Shown here piece by piece: positions 33,995 to 46,918 of a stretch of DNA of 64,000 nt. Location: assembly GCA_030762175.1 (NCBI GenBank), contig CM060830.1, positions 48,012,501 through 48,076,500 on the forward strand. Reading direction: 5' to 3'. A program made the translations under genes and the position numbers. Within the stretch, counting starts at the first letter, position 1; the number at the start of each line of letters is the position of its first letter. Source of the stretch: Metallyticus violacea (Eukaryota; Arthropoda; Insecta; Mantodea; Metallyticidae). The notes under the pieces are model-generated. The model saw only the letters and a list, made by a program, of their open reading frames with translations. It had not been told where the DNA came from and ran no database searches.

Positions 33995-36900
33995 AATAAT
34001 AAAACTGTTGGGTTGTTCAAAAAGAATGTTTTTTTTTCATGATTAATTTATATAGGAAAAAGATATTTGGTCGATCCAAAAGAATGGTAAGAAGGTCCAC
34101 CAAGGAAAAATGGGTATCTGCACTGCAAAATACGCTATCAGCAGAATGAATGAATATCCACAAACATGTAAAGTTACACATGAAGACCATGGCTAATATA
34201 GTTGAAAAATTTGGAAGAAAAAGAGCATGCTTTAGGACAGCTGATCTCAAACTGTGCAAATATCTCTCTCAATAGGTTCTCAAATCATTAGGTCTTTAAC
34301 TTATAGACACAAACAATGAATTATTAGAAAACAAACTTAGGATTTGTATTTACTGATATGGGGCATATTAATCAAATTAAAGACAGCTATTTGTTCTGTA
34401 AGAAGCTTCCAAGTACGTAAGCAGAAAAAATGGACAGACAGAACACTCATGTCGTGGCAATTATAAAAATGGTTACAGAAACTAGACATTCACAATGTGA
34501 TTGCATTGTCGACGTATTATAGCTAATACATTGTTACAAGAATGACTACTGATAGGTAACAGAATTTGTGTTTAAAACGTCGAGCTGTTCGTTAGGAGGA
34601 GAGATAGGTGAGTGGAAAAGACGAAGGGGGGAGTTAAAGTGGTAGATAGCGTTGGTATACGCATCATGCGCGACTAAACGGATGACTTGACTTCGCTTGC
34701 AAGAAGCCAGTCCAGAGAAAGAAGCAACATGACTCCCTAGCCTCCGGAATATGCCAAGGAACAACGACGTAGATTTGCAGGTGCTATATAAGTGAAATAT
34801 TTTGAAGTATAATAAAATTTGAACCAGCTTACATGCAACACCAATAGATTATTTGTGAAAAGATTGTTTAATATTCCTTCCTCTGTTTAGATGTTTAGGA
34901 TTTAATTAGATTTAATGGAAGGAATATTTGACGCAGAATGCGCATCCCCCCCAGGCCAGTGTAGTTTTGAGCAGACCTGGGTTATGAAAAAATGCATCGT
35001 GAAAACAGCACATATATTTCGGCATCAAACTGCGCAGGTTAGGGCCCTCTTTGAGATTTTCCCGGACTACCAAAGAACGCTATGAAAGTATTGATGCCTT
35101 TCGCAATAACTTCTGTGACAAAGCATTCTCTGCTCTCATTTAAATAAATTAAACAAACCTCGAAATACAAAAGCTTCTATTAAGCGTGAAATATCACAAC
35201 CTTTAAGTGAAAACCAGCATCATCTCTCAAATCAAGGGGTTAAAATGAACGAGTAATGAAGGCCATCGCACATTGATAAGTATTGCTCATATTAAAGTTT
35301 TAGGCGTTTTACATATTTTAATGGAATATCATTGCTATGTTATTATTGTTATGTAAGGACATACTATAATAAAAAGTTAAATAATGAAAAAATGCGTATT
35401 TTTCTCTGTTTTTAACATGAAATTTTATTATACAAGTGATACAGAACTTTAAAAAATATATAGGTTGAAATTTATGATTTTTAGCTTACATGTTCGCAAC
35501 ATCAACAGATCTAAGGAGTCCGCGCTCAAGGAAAGTTTCAGAACGATACTTTAGATCTTGACCTACAGGCCCAGAAGATGAACTTGAAACTTCTTTATTA
35601 AAATGGACGTGACCAATAAAGTTTCATTAAATCAATTCTTTTACGTTTAATTATGCGCAAGTTTCAGATGACAATTTAATTTATTTATGAACGAAACAAA
35701 CGTGAAAGTCATAATTTCACTATTAATATGAATATAAATGATAAAATATACATTCAGTTTTTTCTTTCAACATTTTTACTATAAAAGTGAAATAGTTTTA
35801 TTAGCTCTAGATGACAGAAAACTAACAAATTCAAAACTGTTTATAATGTTTATAAATAAAATAAATATAGTAATAACATCCACAATTTTATAGCAAAATA
35901 CACATAAATCATTTAAATTTTGAAAATTAACAGTTTACATAAAAACTGAATTTATAACTAATATATTCAGAGTTATAATTTTTTTAATATTTTTAAAATA
36001 AGATCAGAGTTTTAGATGGACAATATCTTGAAATTTTAGCATAATCCTACCTGCAATCATTTTAATTTTTATTGCTTTTCCTTCTTTATAAATTTTATAC
36101 TTAATCGATGAAAATAATGTTTATCTTAACTATCAAAACTATTGGACACCAATAATACTGAAGTTATGAACATTCCCACTTTGTAATTGGGGAAGAGTCG
36201 TCAAATTTTGTACCATAAGAAAGAGGAAGAATTGTAAAATATCAAAATAATATAAGAAGTAGTTATGATGGAATTTTTAGCAGTTTTAAAATACACACAA
36301 GTAAGTAAAATTGTCCCATGGACCTTACGGCTATATATGCTAATATAGTCCTTGTAACAATCAATATATATGTACACATACACACAAATACCTGCATACT
36401 TACAGACCTACGTGCATACATGCAAATATACAAACACGTGGATATACTTCGTCACATATTTTCTATGAGTCATTTTTATACATAAACATGAATACCCCTC
36501 TCCAACTTCCCCCTCTAAGTAGTTAAAAAGTAGACATATAAACCTATTATGATATAGGCATCAGAAAATAAATTTAAAATATTAGTGTGTTTTTAAATTG
36601 TATTTGACTGCAATTGACATTTGACGACGAGCAAGAATCAATGAGCAGGAACGTTAAACACTCCATAGTATATTACAAAAACGCAAAACAAATTTAATTG
36701 TATGGGCACTTAGAGACAGTTTAGGAAGAAATATTGTCTACATAAATATGTGAATGCATAACCTGCAGAAATGTATACTGGGCGTAAATTTTGGTCTAAA
36801 TAGTTCTTTGTTACTTATGTTTTTCAATACTTCTGAATCATTTTACATGGATTGATTTTTCATTAAAATTGTTATCTTAAATATTAAATACTTTTTAGTA

Positions 36901-38091
36901 AACAGTAATTGTAAACTTTTCCAGAGAGTAATTTTGAAATATTATTCATTACAGGAATTGTTATTGTTTGTTTCGTTGCAAAAAAAAAAAATACAAATAT
37001 ACGGTGTCAAAAATCAAAAAATCTAAAAAATTAAGACGAAAAGAAAATGTTTACATTGCTTAAACTACTAAAAATTTAATGAATTATTTTATTTTTGTAT
37101 TTAGATTATCAATAACCACATTTAAAACATACAATTAGAAAATGAACAAGTCGTAATTTTAAATTAAATATACAGATTTATTCTTACTTAAAGGTAATGT
37201 TACTTTTATAACATATTTCGGAATATTATGACTTATCTTCTTTGAGTTGTAAATCATCCAAGTAAGTTTATATATATGCATCTTAATAACCTATATAAAC
37301 AGGTATGGTCACTGTACATAAACCAATCAAAAGAGGCGATAAACCCAGCAATTCGCTCATTTATCTCTATTTATCTGACGTTTGACTACGAATACGAGAC
37401 AAGTCTATAGCATGTATAATCAAAATATGATTGTAGTCTTGTCAGGCATTGTAACACTAGACATAATTAATTACTGATTATCCAACAATACGTTTGTTAA
37501 TCACCAAGATGTATACTCTACTATAATTATTGTGATATACCTAAATCGCTTTCATTTGTCAATTTGAATCCATAATCAAATGAAATCAGGGAAAATTATT
37601 ATTGCCAGCGGTATGCATGCATCATTGCGCACTAGCTTATCGTATCAGTCTCGTTTTGCAGTCTGAACAGAATAGACAATGAGCCACGACTTGCAGGAAA
37701 AGTAGCTGGTAGCTGGACAACAAACTTTACAAGTTTTGCTCTTCTCTGTTGAATACGGACATGAAAATAAATAGGCACAGTTGTCAAACGTTTGTAAGCT
37801 ATTCATAATAGATTCTTATATTGAATGTATATCATTTTTCGTCCATGTCAATTTTGTCTGTCATTTTTATAGCATTCAACAGTTTCTAATGCAAGTAGTA
37901 GTAGTCAACTATCATTGAATTGCACTATCTCTTTTAGCGAATTCCGAAGGAATGTAAGTTATTGCGGTTGTACCCGTATATATGCTCCAGCGGTCACAAT
38001 TTTTATTTTTTCTCAAAGAAACTCAGTACCTAACCATCAATTAACAAACGATTCATCGAGTTCGTTAACCAGCAAAACATGACCAATGGAA
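33995..38091. other. Long very AT-rich segment
   Basis: About 4.1 kb. The first 250 bp may be an extension of a retroelement (lysine- and arginine-rich frames with no firm match). From 35150 to 37150 composition is extremely AT-rich with no SINE or TIR element. No gene seen. Confidence 0.5.
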
Positions 38092-38685
38092 GGGGGTAGG
38101 AGTTAACCTAAAGCGGAAGAAAAAAAAAAAAATAAATAAAATGGTAAAAATTGCTCCAATTTCTGTTTTTAATTTGTTTTTTTTTAAACGAAACTAGGTA
38201 TATTTCTTTAAAATATATTCATAAAAATATATTCCGAAAATAAGGACAATCGAGTCATTAAGAGTGGAGGTTAAAGTGAAATTTAAAAATCACTGTAAAG
38301 GCTGAAATTTTAAATATTTTTAAAGGAACCTTTACACTAGGGTGAAATAAAATATGAAAAATATTGTCTGAAAATCGATGGAATCAGAACATTAAGAGCG
38401 AGGTTTACCTAAATCCCAAAATTTAAAAATAGCTATAACAGCACTAATATTTATTTTTTCATAACAAAACCCGGCATATACCATTAAAATCAAACAAGAA
38501 AAAAATAGTTTCAGAAAATAATTGAAATCCAATTACTAGAAGTGGGGGTTTACCTGAAATCTAAAATTTAAAAATTTCTCTAGCTGCACCATTTTTGTGC
38601 CTTCACAACAAAATTCGGTATATATCATTTAAATAAAACAAGAAAAACAAGTTTCATAAATTAAGGGAAATTGAACCAGAAAACT
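38092..38685. repeat. Diverged tandem repeat array, four units of about 135-175 bp
   Basis: Four consecutive units start at about 38092, 38268, 38401 and 38547. Each begins GGTTTACCTGAAATCTAAAA or a variant (GTTAACCTAAAG, GGTTAAAGTGAAAT, GGTTTACCTAAATCCC). Then come AAATTTAAAAAT, a CxxTAACAGC/CTAGCTGCACC block, an ACAAAACCCGGCATATA-like block, AAACAAGAAAAA, GTTTCAGAAAATAA and a closing ATTAAGAGTGG-like phrase. Units 3 and 4 are the most alike. No coding frame runs through it. Confidence 0.75.
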
Positions 38686-38689
38686 TTTG

Positions 38690-39051
38690 CGTTATATGTT
38701 TTTACTACTATAGCATTTCAATTAAATATCAAAGCTAATGAAAATTGACGTAACTTTCCATTGTTTATTATTGATTGTGTATATTTGCTTAGTATATTGT
38801 GATTGGTTTTAAATAGTAACATGTTTTTGTTTTATTGAAACGTATGCACATTTTCTTAAATACACAATGTAATTCGAAATTGTCTATTATTTCTCACTAT
38901 TTTAGTGAATGTAAAGATGATATCAACATGATCATAAACGTGGTTATATTTAAAAATGTTTAAAAATAACACACAGTATAACTTTATCTATCAATGGTCA
39001 TATATTTCATTTATTTAAAAGTATACCATTAATTTTTGTGATTTAATCTGA

Positions 39052-39087
<36 letters not shown>

Positions 39088-39905
39088 TGTATTCATTTTT
39101 TTAAGTTACTCGACTAGGTGAGGAATTGCATAATAGACTTTTTGTCAATTACTCCTTCTTGATATACACATTTACCATGCTCATCACCAACATCCCGCAG
39201 TTGTTAAGGAAGATGAAACGGAACAAGTGAACTCTACGGATTCACGACATTCTACGTTTTTGATGGGAGGCCCTTCATCAGCCAGTATATATAGCACCTA
39301 TTTGTCCTGATATTTTCGAAGATCTTGTGATCTACCTACCTACCTACCTACCAAATTACCGGAATAAACCCTTCCCTATTAAGTTGATCTCGCATTCAAT
39401 CCTAAGTGCACAGCTCTGGGAAAACTTCAATAATGAACTGTTCAGTTGTGTTTGAAGGTAGAGAACACTTTTAATATCTTTCGTGATATGGTATCTAAAT
39501 ATATCAGAGGTAATGCATGTTTTGCTGTTCAGAAAATTAGTATTAAAAAGTATTAAATGATGAAAGCTTATATAAATATCATGCCCTCTAATTTTCAAGT
39601 TCAGTTTATGAAATTGTAATCTTAAATTACAAGTCTTTTGAAGTTGTATGTCTATAGCTTTTAATAATTTTTTATTTATTTATTTAAGGCCTTCTCTTCC
39701 GCTTTACCAATCTAATAATAATTGCATGAATTTATAGCCACAATATTACAATCACAACATTGACTGTAACGTTGACAATATTCTTACACATATAAATCTA
39801 GTAACGCATGAAATAGATAAATAAATGTATGCTATTACATAAATAAGGAGAATGAAATATATTAATATAAGAAGGGAAAGGGAAAAATAAAAAGAACAAT
39901 AAATA
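38690..39905. other. Unannotated AT-rich segment with (AAT)n
   Basis: Holds (AAT)n at 39054-39086 and a short (CTAC)n run near 39335-39352. Frames of about 80 codons have no motif. Confidence 0.5.
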
Positions 39906-39909
39906 CAAC

Positions 39910-40184
39910 AATTGAATAGTGTTAACGCCCATTTTTACTACTGAGGCACTACAGGCGGTGACACTGATGATACATGAAATGAAATTATATATTCGGAAAG
40001 GATATTTTAAGGAAGGAAACGTTCCAGGCCTAAGTTTAGGGTACCTGCCCGACATTTTCCATTTATGAGGGCTGAGGAAAACCTGTAAAAACCTCAGTCA
40101 GGAAGGACGGTCCTGGAGGAATTCGAACCTCAGACCTCCCGCTCACGATTCCGCATCTTAATTACCTCGGCCACCCGTGGCGGT
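39910..40184 (-). repeat. SINE-B copy 6
   Basis: Full-length minus-strand copy. The head ends at CCGCCACGGGTGGCCGAGG on the right, box B is GAGGTTCGAATTCC, the body contains TTCCAGGCCTAAGTTTAGGG in plus orientation, and the 3' end is GTTAACACTATTC. No confident target duplication. Confidence 0.92.
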
Positions 40185-40189
40185 AACAC

Positions 40190-42695
40190 AACAGCACTAT
40201 CTGTGACATTTTACACACAAATCAATCTATATAAATCTGAAAGTGGAAATAAATATACGAGTAAAACATAAAATTAAAAACCCTGACAATACTTTGAAGG
40301 AGATAGGAACATTTATGATAGAAATAACAATAATAGAATGAATAATCTACAGCAGAGTAAAACAAACAAATATCTGTAATGTAACATAAGGAATCTAAAT
40401 TTATAGTAATCGATTATTTCTAATAATATTAAACAATTTCTAATGAAACGCTTCTAAAGTGTGGCAGTGAATTTAGAAGTCTCTCATGCAATGAACTGAG
40501 GGTGTAAGTAATAACAGTTTAGTTTTTCCTAAAATTCTGTTTATTCTAGAAGTAAGAGTTTATCTTGGTACCTGCACTGATATTATTCCATAACAAACGT
40601 ATACAAAATTGCTATATATTTCTAATTAAAGCAACCAAGCTGTAACTTGATAGTGCCTATAGGTTTGTTCCGAATTCTTTCATATTAATAACCATTTGGT
40701 CTGAAAGGGATCCTTGTGTAACAGGAGGATTTCTCCGAGCTGAGACAGAGGAAAGAAAAGCAGTGAAAAAAAAATGCTTTGTTGTCCAGCATGTGCATTG
40801 TTTTTGCACCCAGCTACTACCTTTTTACGAGACGGGAACAACATCAAAACAAAAGGTACATCATGTCTACCTGGGAAAGAACAATGGAGATAAGGAGGAT
40901 AAACAAAAAGGAAAAAGCACGCTAGCTGCTGCCAAGTGCAAATGCAGACAAAACTCTTCGCTTGTATTAAGCTCTATGCTTACCTCAGGCGCGGTGTCGG
41001 CTTTTCTAACAGGATAAATTATTTTAAAACTAACTTTTTTTTCCTTCTTTTATCATGACGTCTACGGTATTACCTTATGCTGGCCTTGTTTTCTTTCTCT
41101 ATGTATTTCACTAGCGTTCATTCTTTTTTGTGGTTTAGTTCGAAGCCCACCTCAAATCTCTTCAGTGCAAAGCTTTTACGAGTCCAATAGATTAGACTTA
41201 TCGATTAAAGTTTCAGACATTCTTTCAGATGATTAATTCCTCTTTATTCAATATTTGTAAACCAGACAAATACAGAGTACAAAGTACCGGTAAGTCGAAT
41301 TATATTCCCACCGTATACGTTGTAACTTATAACCGGCATGTGCAATGTCGTAAGTCGGTAACAGAAATATCTCAGTATGGGGCAAGTGTGCAATAAGGCT
41401 GTAAGGCAAGTCTTTGTATGGATTCATGTGTAAATTTTATTGATGACTTTAAATACTAATCAAAAACATTCTTAATGGATTGCAGATGACCAGGCCGTGA
41501 TATCCAGAGCCTAGAGGAAGCAACATTTATAATAGAAGCTCTTAAAAGCTTCTAAAGTAGCAACTCTTTGGGCGAATATGAAGAAAAGGGAATATATAAT
41601 TATTAGAGAAAGTGGAACAAACATTAAATTACCTTAAGGAACCATCAATTAGAAAAACAGTTTAAATATTTGGCACCAATAAATAATTCATGAATCTGGA
41701 AACTGCTAAGTAGATGTAGAGTATAGAATACTTCAGGCAAGAGGTTTAATAAAAAGGTTACAGCAGAAATATTAATAGACACACAAAGAAGATAATTCGC
41801 CAAACAGTCATTGAGAGCTAAAGGGTGGACGTTAGTAAAAAGGCAGAAAAGTAAAATAAAGACGCTGGAGATGGATGGAATTCGAAGAGGGACTAGGATA
41901 TCTAAGTTACAAAAGAGCAAGAATGAACAGGTGAGATAGTTGATGAAAATGGAAGAACCGGTTACGAAAGGAATGAAAGGCGAACTCTGTAGTGGTACGA
42001 GCACATTGATGAAATGTCTGGGGAGAGATGACCTACAACTTTTCTTGAATGCTCACCTTCTGAACGGCCGAGAGCATAATGGAAATCTTGTGTAGTTCAA
42101 ATAATGAAACGATGTAATCTAAAGGAAAAAGAACGTCAAAGAGAGGTGAAGGAGTTTTTCATTTCGTTTTCGTTACTGTGTATTCCAGCCTTAATTCAGC
42201 CCAGTTGAGTATGTCTGCCTTCTTCTGGGAGTTTGTAGAACTTTTAATACTTCTATTTATTATTTTACAAATAATTTTTATCCACTCTTGTCTGGTGAAT
42301 ACCGAGCGATTATTCTTTTTTTCAGTGCTGTGCTATTATGTAATATAAAGATTGCCAGTGAATGTGTTAAGGTCTTTGGGAAAATGTGATGAGAACATTG
42401 TTTGGATGTTTTCGCGTCAATCTGCTTCCATGTGACGCCAGCCTAAGTGTTATTTCTGAAAGAAACAACAAAGAAGATAATTTTTGAGCGGTTAGGCACG
42501 TTTCAATGTTTAAAGACCTTTATTGTTCATATCCTTCACATTTGTCGCGTTCTTTTCGGCCATGATGTGAAGAATTACAGAAAGAAACAACTTTTAAAAG
42601 ACGAAAAGCTTCTGGTAGAGTTTTTTGCAATGATGATCAATTTGTAGGGGAAGTTTCTGTGCTTGAAAATCATATAGAGGAAAGTGAACACACAC
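40190..42695. other. Unannotated segment
   Basis: Frames at 40763-41017 (84 codons, Lys-rich) and 41645-42004 (119 codons, minus, hydrophobic) have no recognised domain. The longer one is AT-driven (Leu/Phe/Ile) and is not considered a gene. Confidence 0.45.
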
Positions 42696-42699
42696 TAAT

Positions 42700-43380
42700 T
42701 CAGATCTCGTGTTCTCTTCCAATGGTGAAAAAATTGCTAACAGCCAGCACAGCAAATATGGGATAACGAAATGGGGCAAACAGCCTTCCAATAAAATAGG
42801 TTATGCTAAACAACATAATATCGTTTCACATTTGGCAAAGCAGCTAAGATACCAAAAGAAACATTTTGTTTTTTCCATTATGACTGTGTTAAGAATACTA
42901 TGCACATAATAAAAGCTGTGAAATTTATGAGAGAAGTGGAGAATATCGAGCAACTGATCGGATAGAAATGAATGAATGCATTTATAGGTCTCTGATCTTT
43001 GCCCCAACATCCAGAGCCTCGCATCCTCACTCTCAAGATTTATGGGAGCAAGATGGTCCGGAGATATTACAATACCTTATGATATATTCCTGTTTCTGCT
43101 TTGAAGCATTTGATTTGATCATTTTAACAGCAGGCATGAAAAGAAAAAATGCACAAAATGTTTGCAATTCGAGAAATTCTAACCATTCTAGGGGAAAACC
43201 ATATGAAGATAATCTGACAATTGACGAGCAACTTATTCTATTCCCAGGACACAAAGGTAGAGATGTTATACCCTCCCAAAGTTTTAATAGTTATGAGCAA
43301 TAAAAAAGATGTACTTCTTGCACGGGGCATGCTTGTAAATATCATCAGAAAGTGGATTGCATAAACCGTACATAGTAAGC
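42700..43380 (+). pseudogene. piggyBac-like transposase remnant
   Basis: The region around 42709-42850 reads NSQHSKYGITKWGKQPSNKI then QHNIVSHL, resembling the TKW...P...R.HNIV motif near the start of piggyBac transposases. Around 42968-43300 a frame holds FAPTSRASHPHSQDLWE and then DNLTIDEQLILFPGHKG, matching the conserved TIDExLxPFxGR block that contains a catalytic Asp. Frameshifts separate the pieces and the rest is lost. No TTAA-flanked ends were identified. Confidence 0.6.
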
Positions 43381-43765
43381 AAAGTTTTAAAATTAATGTG
43401 TTATTTTATAGAGCAGAAGGTTTGGTTTCAAAAGTAATATTATTTCAAGTAAAACATTTTAATTATTATGTTGGTATTTATTTCATACAAATATTAAATA
43501 TACTTAGAACTATGATATTTATTTGTTAATTGTCTTCAAAGCGTCAAATAGACCCGAGCGATTGAGGTTTCCTCTGAAGAAATGGTGGATAACATTCATG
43601 GTATCGTAGTAGAAGACCGTCGCATTAAATTCGTGAGATTGCTGAGATGATATGTATGTAATGTACAAAATATCCTGTATGAAGTTGTGTACCTGAGGGG
43701 GTCGCGTTTGTTGACCCCAGACCAAAAATTTCAAAATCGTGTTTGGAAAAGTAGCAGCATAAGCA

Positions 43766-44240
43766 GAATGACTTCTGGCATCGTTTTGTTAATGTAGAAG
43801 AAACTACACCCCAGAGACTAAACGACAGTCAAAACAGTGGGTTGTCGAAGGTGAAAGTGCACGGAAATAACTAAAACCGTTTTGTCAGACGGTAAAGTAA
43901 TGGCAACCATTTGGGGGGACTATGATATTATTATGATTGGCTATTTGGAAAGGGTAAAACAGTAACTGGTTGTTATTAAGCAATGTTATTGGACCGTTTC
44001 TGAACTGAAGCAGAACCAATCAAGATTGGCGCATGCTCATGCGTCTGCTCACAATTTGGACTTTGGGATGTCATGAGAGGGGTTTAGAAATAGTTCCCCA
44101 CTCATCCTATTCGCCAGTTTTGGTCTCATTTGACTTTATCTTTCCTAAATTGGCTAGAAAAATGTTCGTCGAATAAACAGCTTATCTCTGCTGAAAATGA
44201 GTATAAAGAGTTGAAAGATGTTTCTTTCTGAGAGAATAAA
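43766..44240 (+). pseudogene. Mariner transposase remnant 2
   Basis: Ordered mariner motifs appear in shifting plus frames: YTPETKRQSKQWVVEGESA, VLSDGKVMATIWGDYDIIM, a region equivalent to LLHHDNA (around 44030-44060, frameshifted), and VPHSSYSPVLVSFDF then FPKLARKMF. The WVVEGESAP and YSPDLAPxDF equivalents are diagnostic of the family. Several stops. It resembles the fragment at 13464-13781 in its VPHSS block, so both may be one subfamily. Confidence 0.88.
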
Positions 44241-44336
44241 AAAACAATTGCATTAAACCAAATGTATTGAGATAAAGCAGATTTTGTTTAGAAATAAATT
44301 TTTGTTTTTGCAGAAAAAAAAAATGTTATTTACTAT

Positions 44337-44338
<2 letters not shown>

Positions 44339-44367
<29 letters not shown>
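44339..44367. repeat. Poly-T run of 29 bases
   Basis: An uninterrupted T tract beside the mariner remnant. It may be the A tail of a minus-strand retroposed sequence, but no body of such an element was recognised to its right. Confidence 0.9.
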
Positions 44368-44372
<5 letters not shown>

Positions 44373-44595
44373 AGAATTATCATCTTGCCCTCATAAGTGA
44401 CGGTTGTGTATATTGAGCCTTCACCATCAGCGAAAGTGTCCCGGATTCTTTTGCAACATACGTGCGAACCCCAGTAATAATATATATGTAGGTAACAGTA
44501 ACACTGCGAACACTTAGTTAAAACAGTGAGAGAAGATACTTGATAGCCTGCACAGATTGCAATACTGCCACAACTGTCTTCCAGGCAATCTTTTT

Positions 44596-44868
44596 GTCGG
44601 TCCTGGTGGTCTAGTAGTAATCATACTTACCTCGTACGCACAAGGTTGCGGGTTCAGTACCGGCCAGGGTCGATGGAATTCGAAAAAATGGCTTCCTTCA
44701 GAAGGGAAGTGAAGCCGTGGGTACCGTGTCGTGGATTTACGGCACGTAAAAGAATCTCAAGTATGAAAGAAGAGGCCTCTGAGCAAAATTTATTGGCTGT
44801 TTCACACCCTTATTTGAATGGGACGCCGATGACTTGAGATGTTAAAGGGTGTCCGTAAATAAATAAAA
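44596..44868 (+). repeat. SINE-A copy 6, with internal deletion
   Basis: Head GTCGGTCCTGGTGGTCTAGT (box A altered to TGGTCTAGTAG), box B GCGGGTTCAGTACCGGCC, and the body. About 25 bp normally spanning TTCGGGCGTAAAAATCC is replaced by a short TTCGAAAAAA junction. The 3' end is GGGTGTCCGTAAATAAATAA. Flanks GCAATCTTT at 44585-44593 and 44869-44877 are a likely target duplication. Confidence 0.92.
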
Positions 44869-44879
44869 GCAATCTTTGA

Positions 44880-46601
44880 GGCGCCGATAGTTGGCCTGGA
44901 GTAGCAGGTTTACATACAATTTGATCCCCCTTTCCGAAATTGTTGAAGATTTTAGTGCAGGGATAGAAAAATAATCAATCCGACATTTTTGTTTCATATA
45001 CAGGGAGAATATCATAATTAGAAATAGCTTATTATTTATTATTTATTTTTATTAAGCTGAATGTTGCTAACGCGTTTTTAAGAGACACTATACGTAGATA
45101 CGTTGTGTAGTCCCCACCACAACATTGGTCATCAGATATTTGGATGGCCGTATGGGTACAAATTACAGTACCTTTTGAAAAACAACGAGTATTCCTGTAT
45201 GAAATGTGCTTGTACACAAGACAATATTATTAATATCCGCATGACCGGAATGCCGTTTCAATTTTTTATTCTGCGTTTTTCCCCGACCATGGAGGGACAC
45301 ATGCAAAGTATTATATATAATGAAGAATCTGCAGCTGGTACATCCTCATTCGTCCAGACGCAAGGAGCAAAGGTCGCAGCTGAAAACGAAGATATGCTAA
45401 ATAAGTAGCCACGCCCATTGTGCCCCCACCTGCTCTACGGTACCGCCATACAATGTGAACAGGAGGAGCTCATCAGAGACACGAATCGCAACAATAGAGA
45501 CGTCTGTCTACCGCATGAGGCTATTGTGTGATCACGGCACTTGCATCTTCACGCGGAAGTTGCCAGACAAATTAGGTCATAGTAGCATTTCATTCTCTGT
45601 TCGTAAGTTATCAAAATGTGGTACATGGTTAGCTATTTAGTAATTCACCACTATCTCCACATTTTAGGACCAAAGCTATAAATATAAGAAAAAAAACTGC
45701 ATTCAGCGTTGTCAGTTCTGAGCCATTGTCCACGTCAAAGTCCAGAAAGGAGAGCTCCTGTTCTCTAATACGGTTTGTGTTAACCGCGGCAAGGAGGAAG
45801 CTTTATTAATTATGAAGGTCTTATTGTTGCACAACTTACACGATGTTTGACTTATCCTCGGTCCCTCGCCTTTCCTAATAACTAGGGAGGCAAATTCGGA
45901 CACTGGACGCATGAATGTTTTTTAAAGACATCTTGCAAGTCTCTCATTATCTATACGAACTGCAGGTACACCAGGCACCCTTAGTTCTCGTCTCTCTACC
46001 CTCACATAGTCTCTACTATAGTTCTACTCTATCTCTAAGCTTCCCGAAACATCCTTCTGTATTCTATTTGCCTCTAGATGCCCTTAAACTATAATTTTCA
46101 TGTGATTCTGTCTTTCATCCTATCAAACATTTATAACATTGGTTTTTAACCCAAGCGCAGATACCCAGTGTTCATATCCAAGGATTTCGTAAGTGCCATA
46201 ATGTTGTAACTATGATACTATGATATCATTGGTTAATAATGTTAAATGTCAAGTGACTTTTTGCAAGAATTGCAACACTTTGGCGTACTCTACTTCATAT
46301 TTCATTGGATGAGTAGTTTTAACATCGTGGTAAGGGTAAAATCTTTCATATTATAAGGAATTTCCGGATGCTTTGAATACGCCAAGCCGGGTGGTTTCTT
46401 TGTTACCTTGCAAAAGTTACATGGTAGTTTTATATTTACTCTCTTTTGTGTGTTACACTTTTATGTATTCTTCCTGCTAATGCTTTTCTTTTGCAAGCTG
46501 ATTCTTTTTCCAAACACTTGTATTCTCCTTGCTTATTTTTACAAAAGTTTCCCAAACACAATATATGCAGGTATATGGGAAGTTTGGTGTGCTTTCCTTG
46601 G

Positions 46602-46645
<44 letters not shown>

Positions 46646-46800
46646 GAGGGGTTATGAAAGTATATTAATTGTTCTCACAATGCCCACGTTAATAGCTTGC
46701 TAACTTACTTCGTTTTTACATGCTGCTACATGTTTCCCTTTAGGTAGTAAATCAACTGTTAATATAAATAAGATATTAAATTATTACCTAACAAAATTCC
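44880..46800. other. Unannotated segment with (AAT)n
   Basis: Includes a 101-codon frame (45103-45408) with two CxxC-like cysteines but no domain I recognise, and (AAT)n at about 46606-46646. Part of 45400-45620 is less AT-rich. No gene called. Confidence 0.45.
46606..46646. repeat. (AAT)n microsatellite
   Basis: About thirteen AAT units. Confidence 0.95.
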
Positions 46801-46918
46801 TTTAATGATAGAGCTTTTACATAAAAACTATCCTGTATGTGTGATGTTTTGAAACCCATCGGCTGCGAGCGGCGCTCCCCATTCTTTCATCTTAAGTCTC
46901 CCCTCCTGTCTTTGAACG

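Noticed and set aside
41645..42004. 119-codon hydrophobic minus-strand frame as a membrane protein
   Set aside because: Leu/Phe/Ile richness follows from AT-rich composition. No start context, no conserved motif, no neighbouring exon.
44015..44045. NRF1-like GCGCATGCTCATGCG
   Set aside because: It lies inside the mariner transposase remnant where that block is expected to encode RLAHAH, so it is explained by coding sequence.
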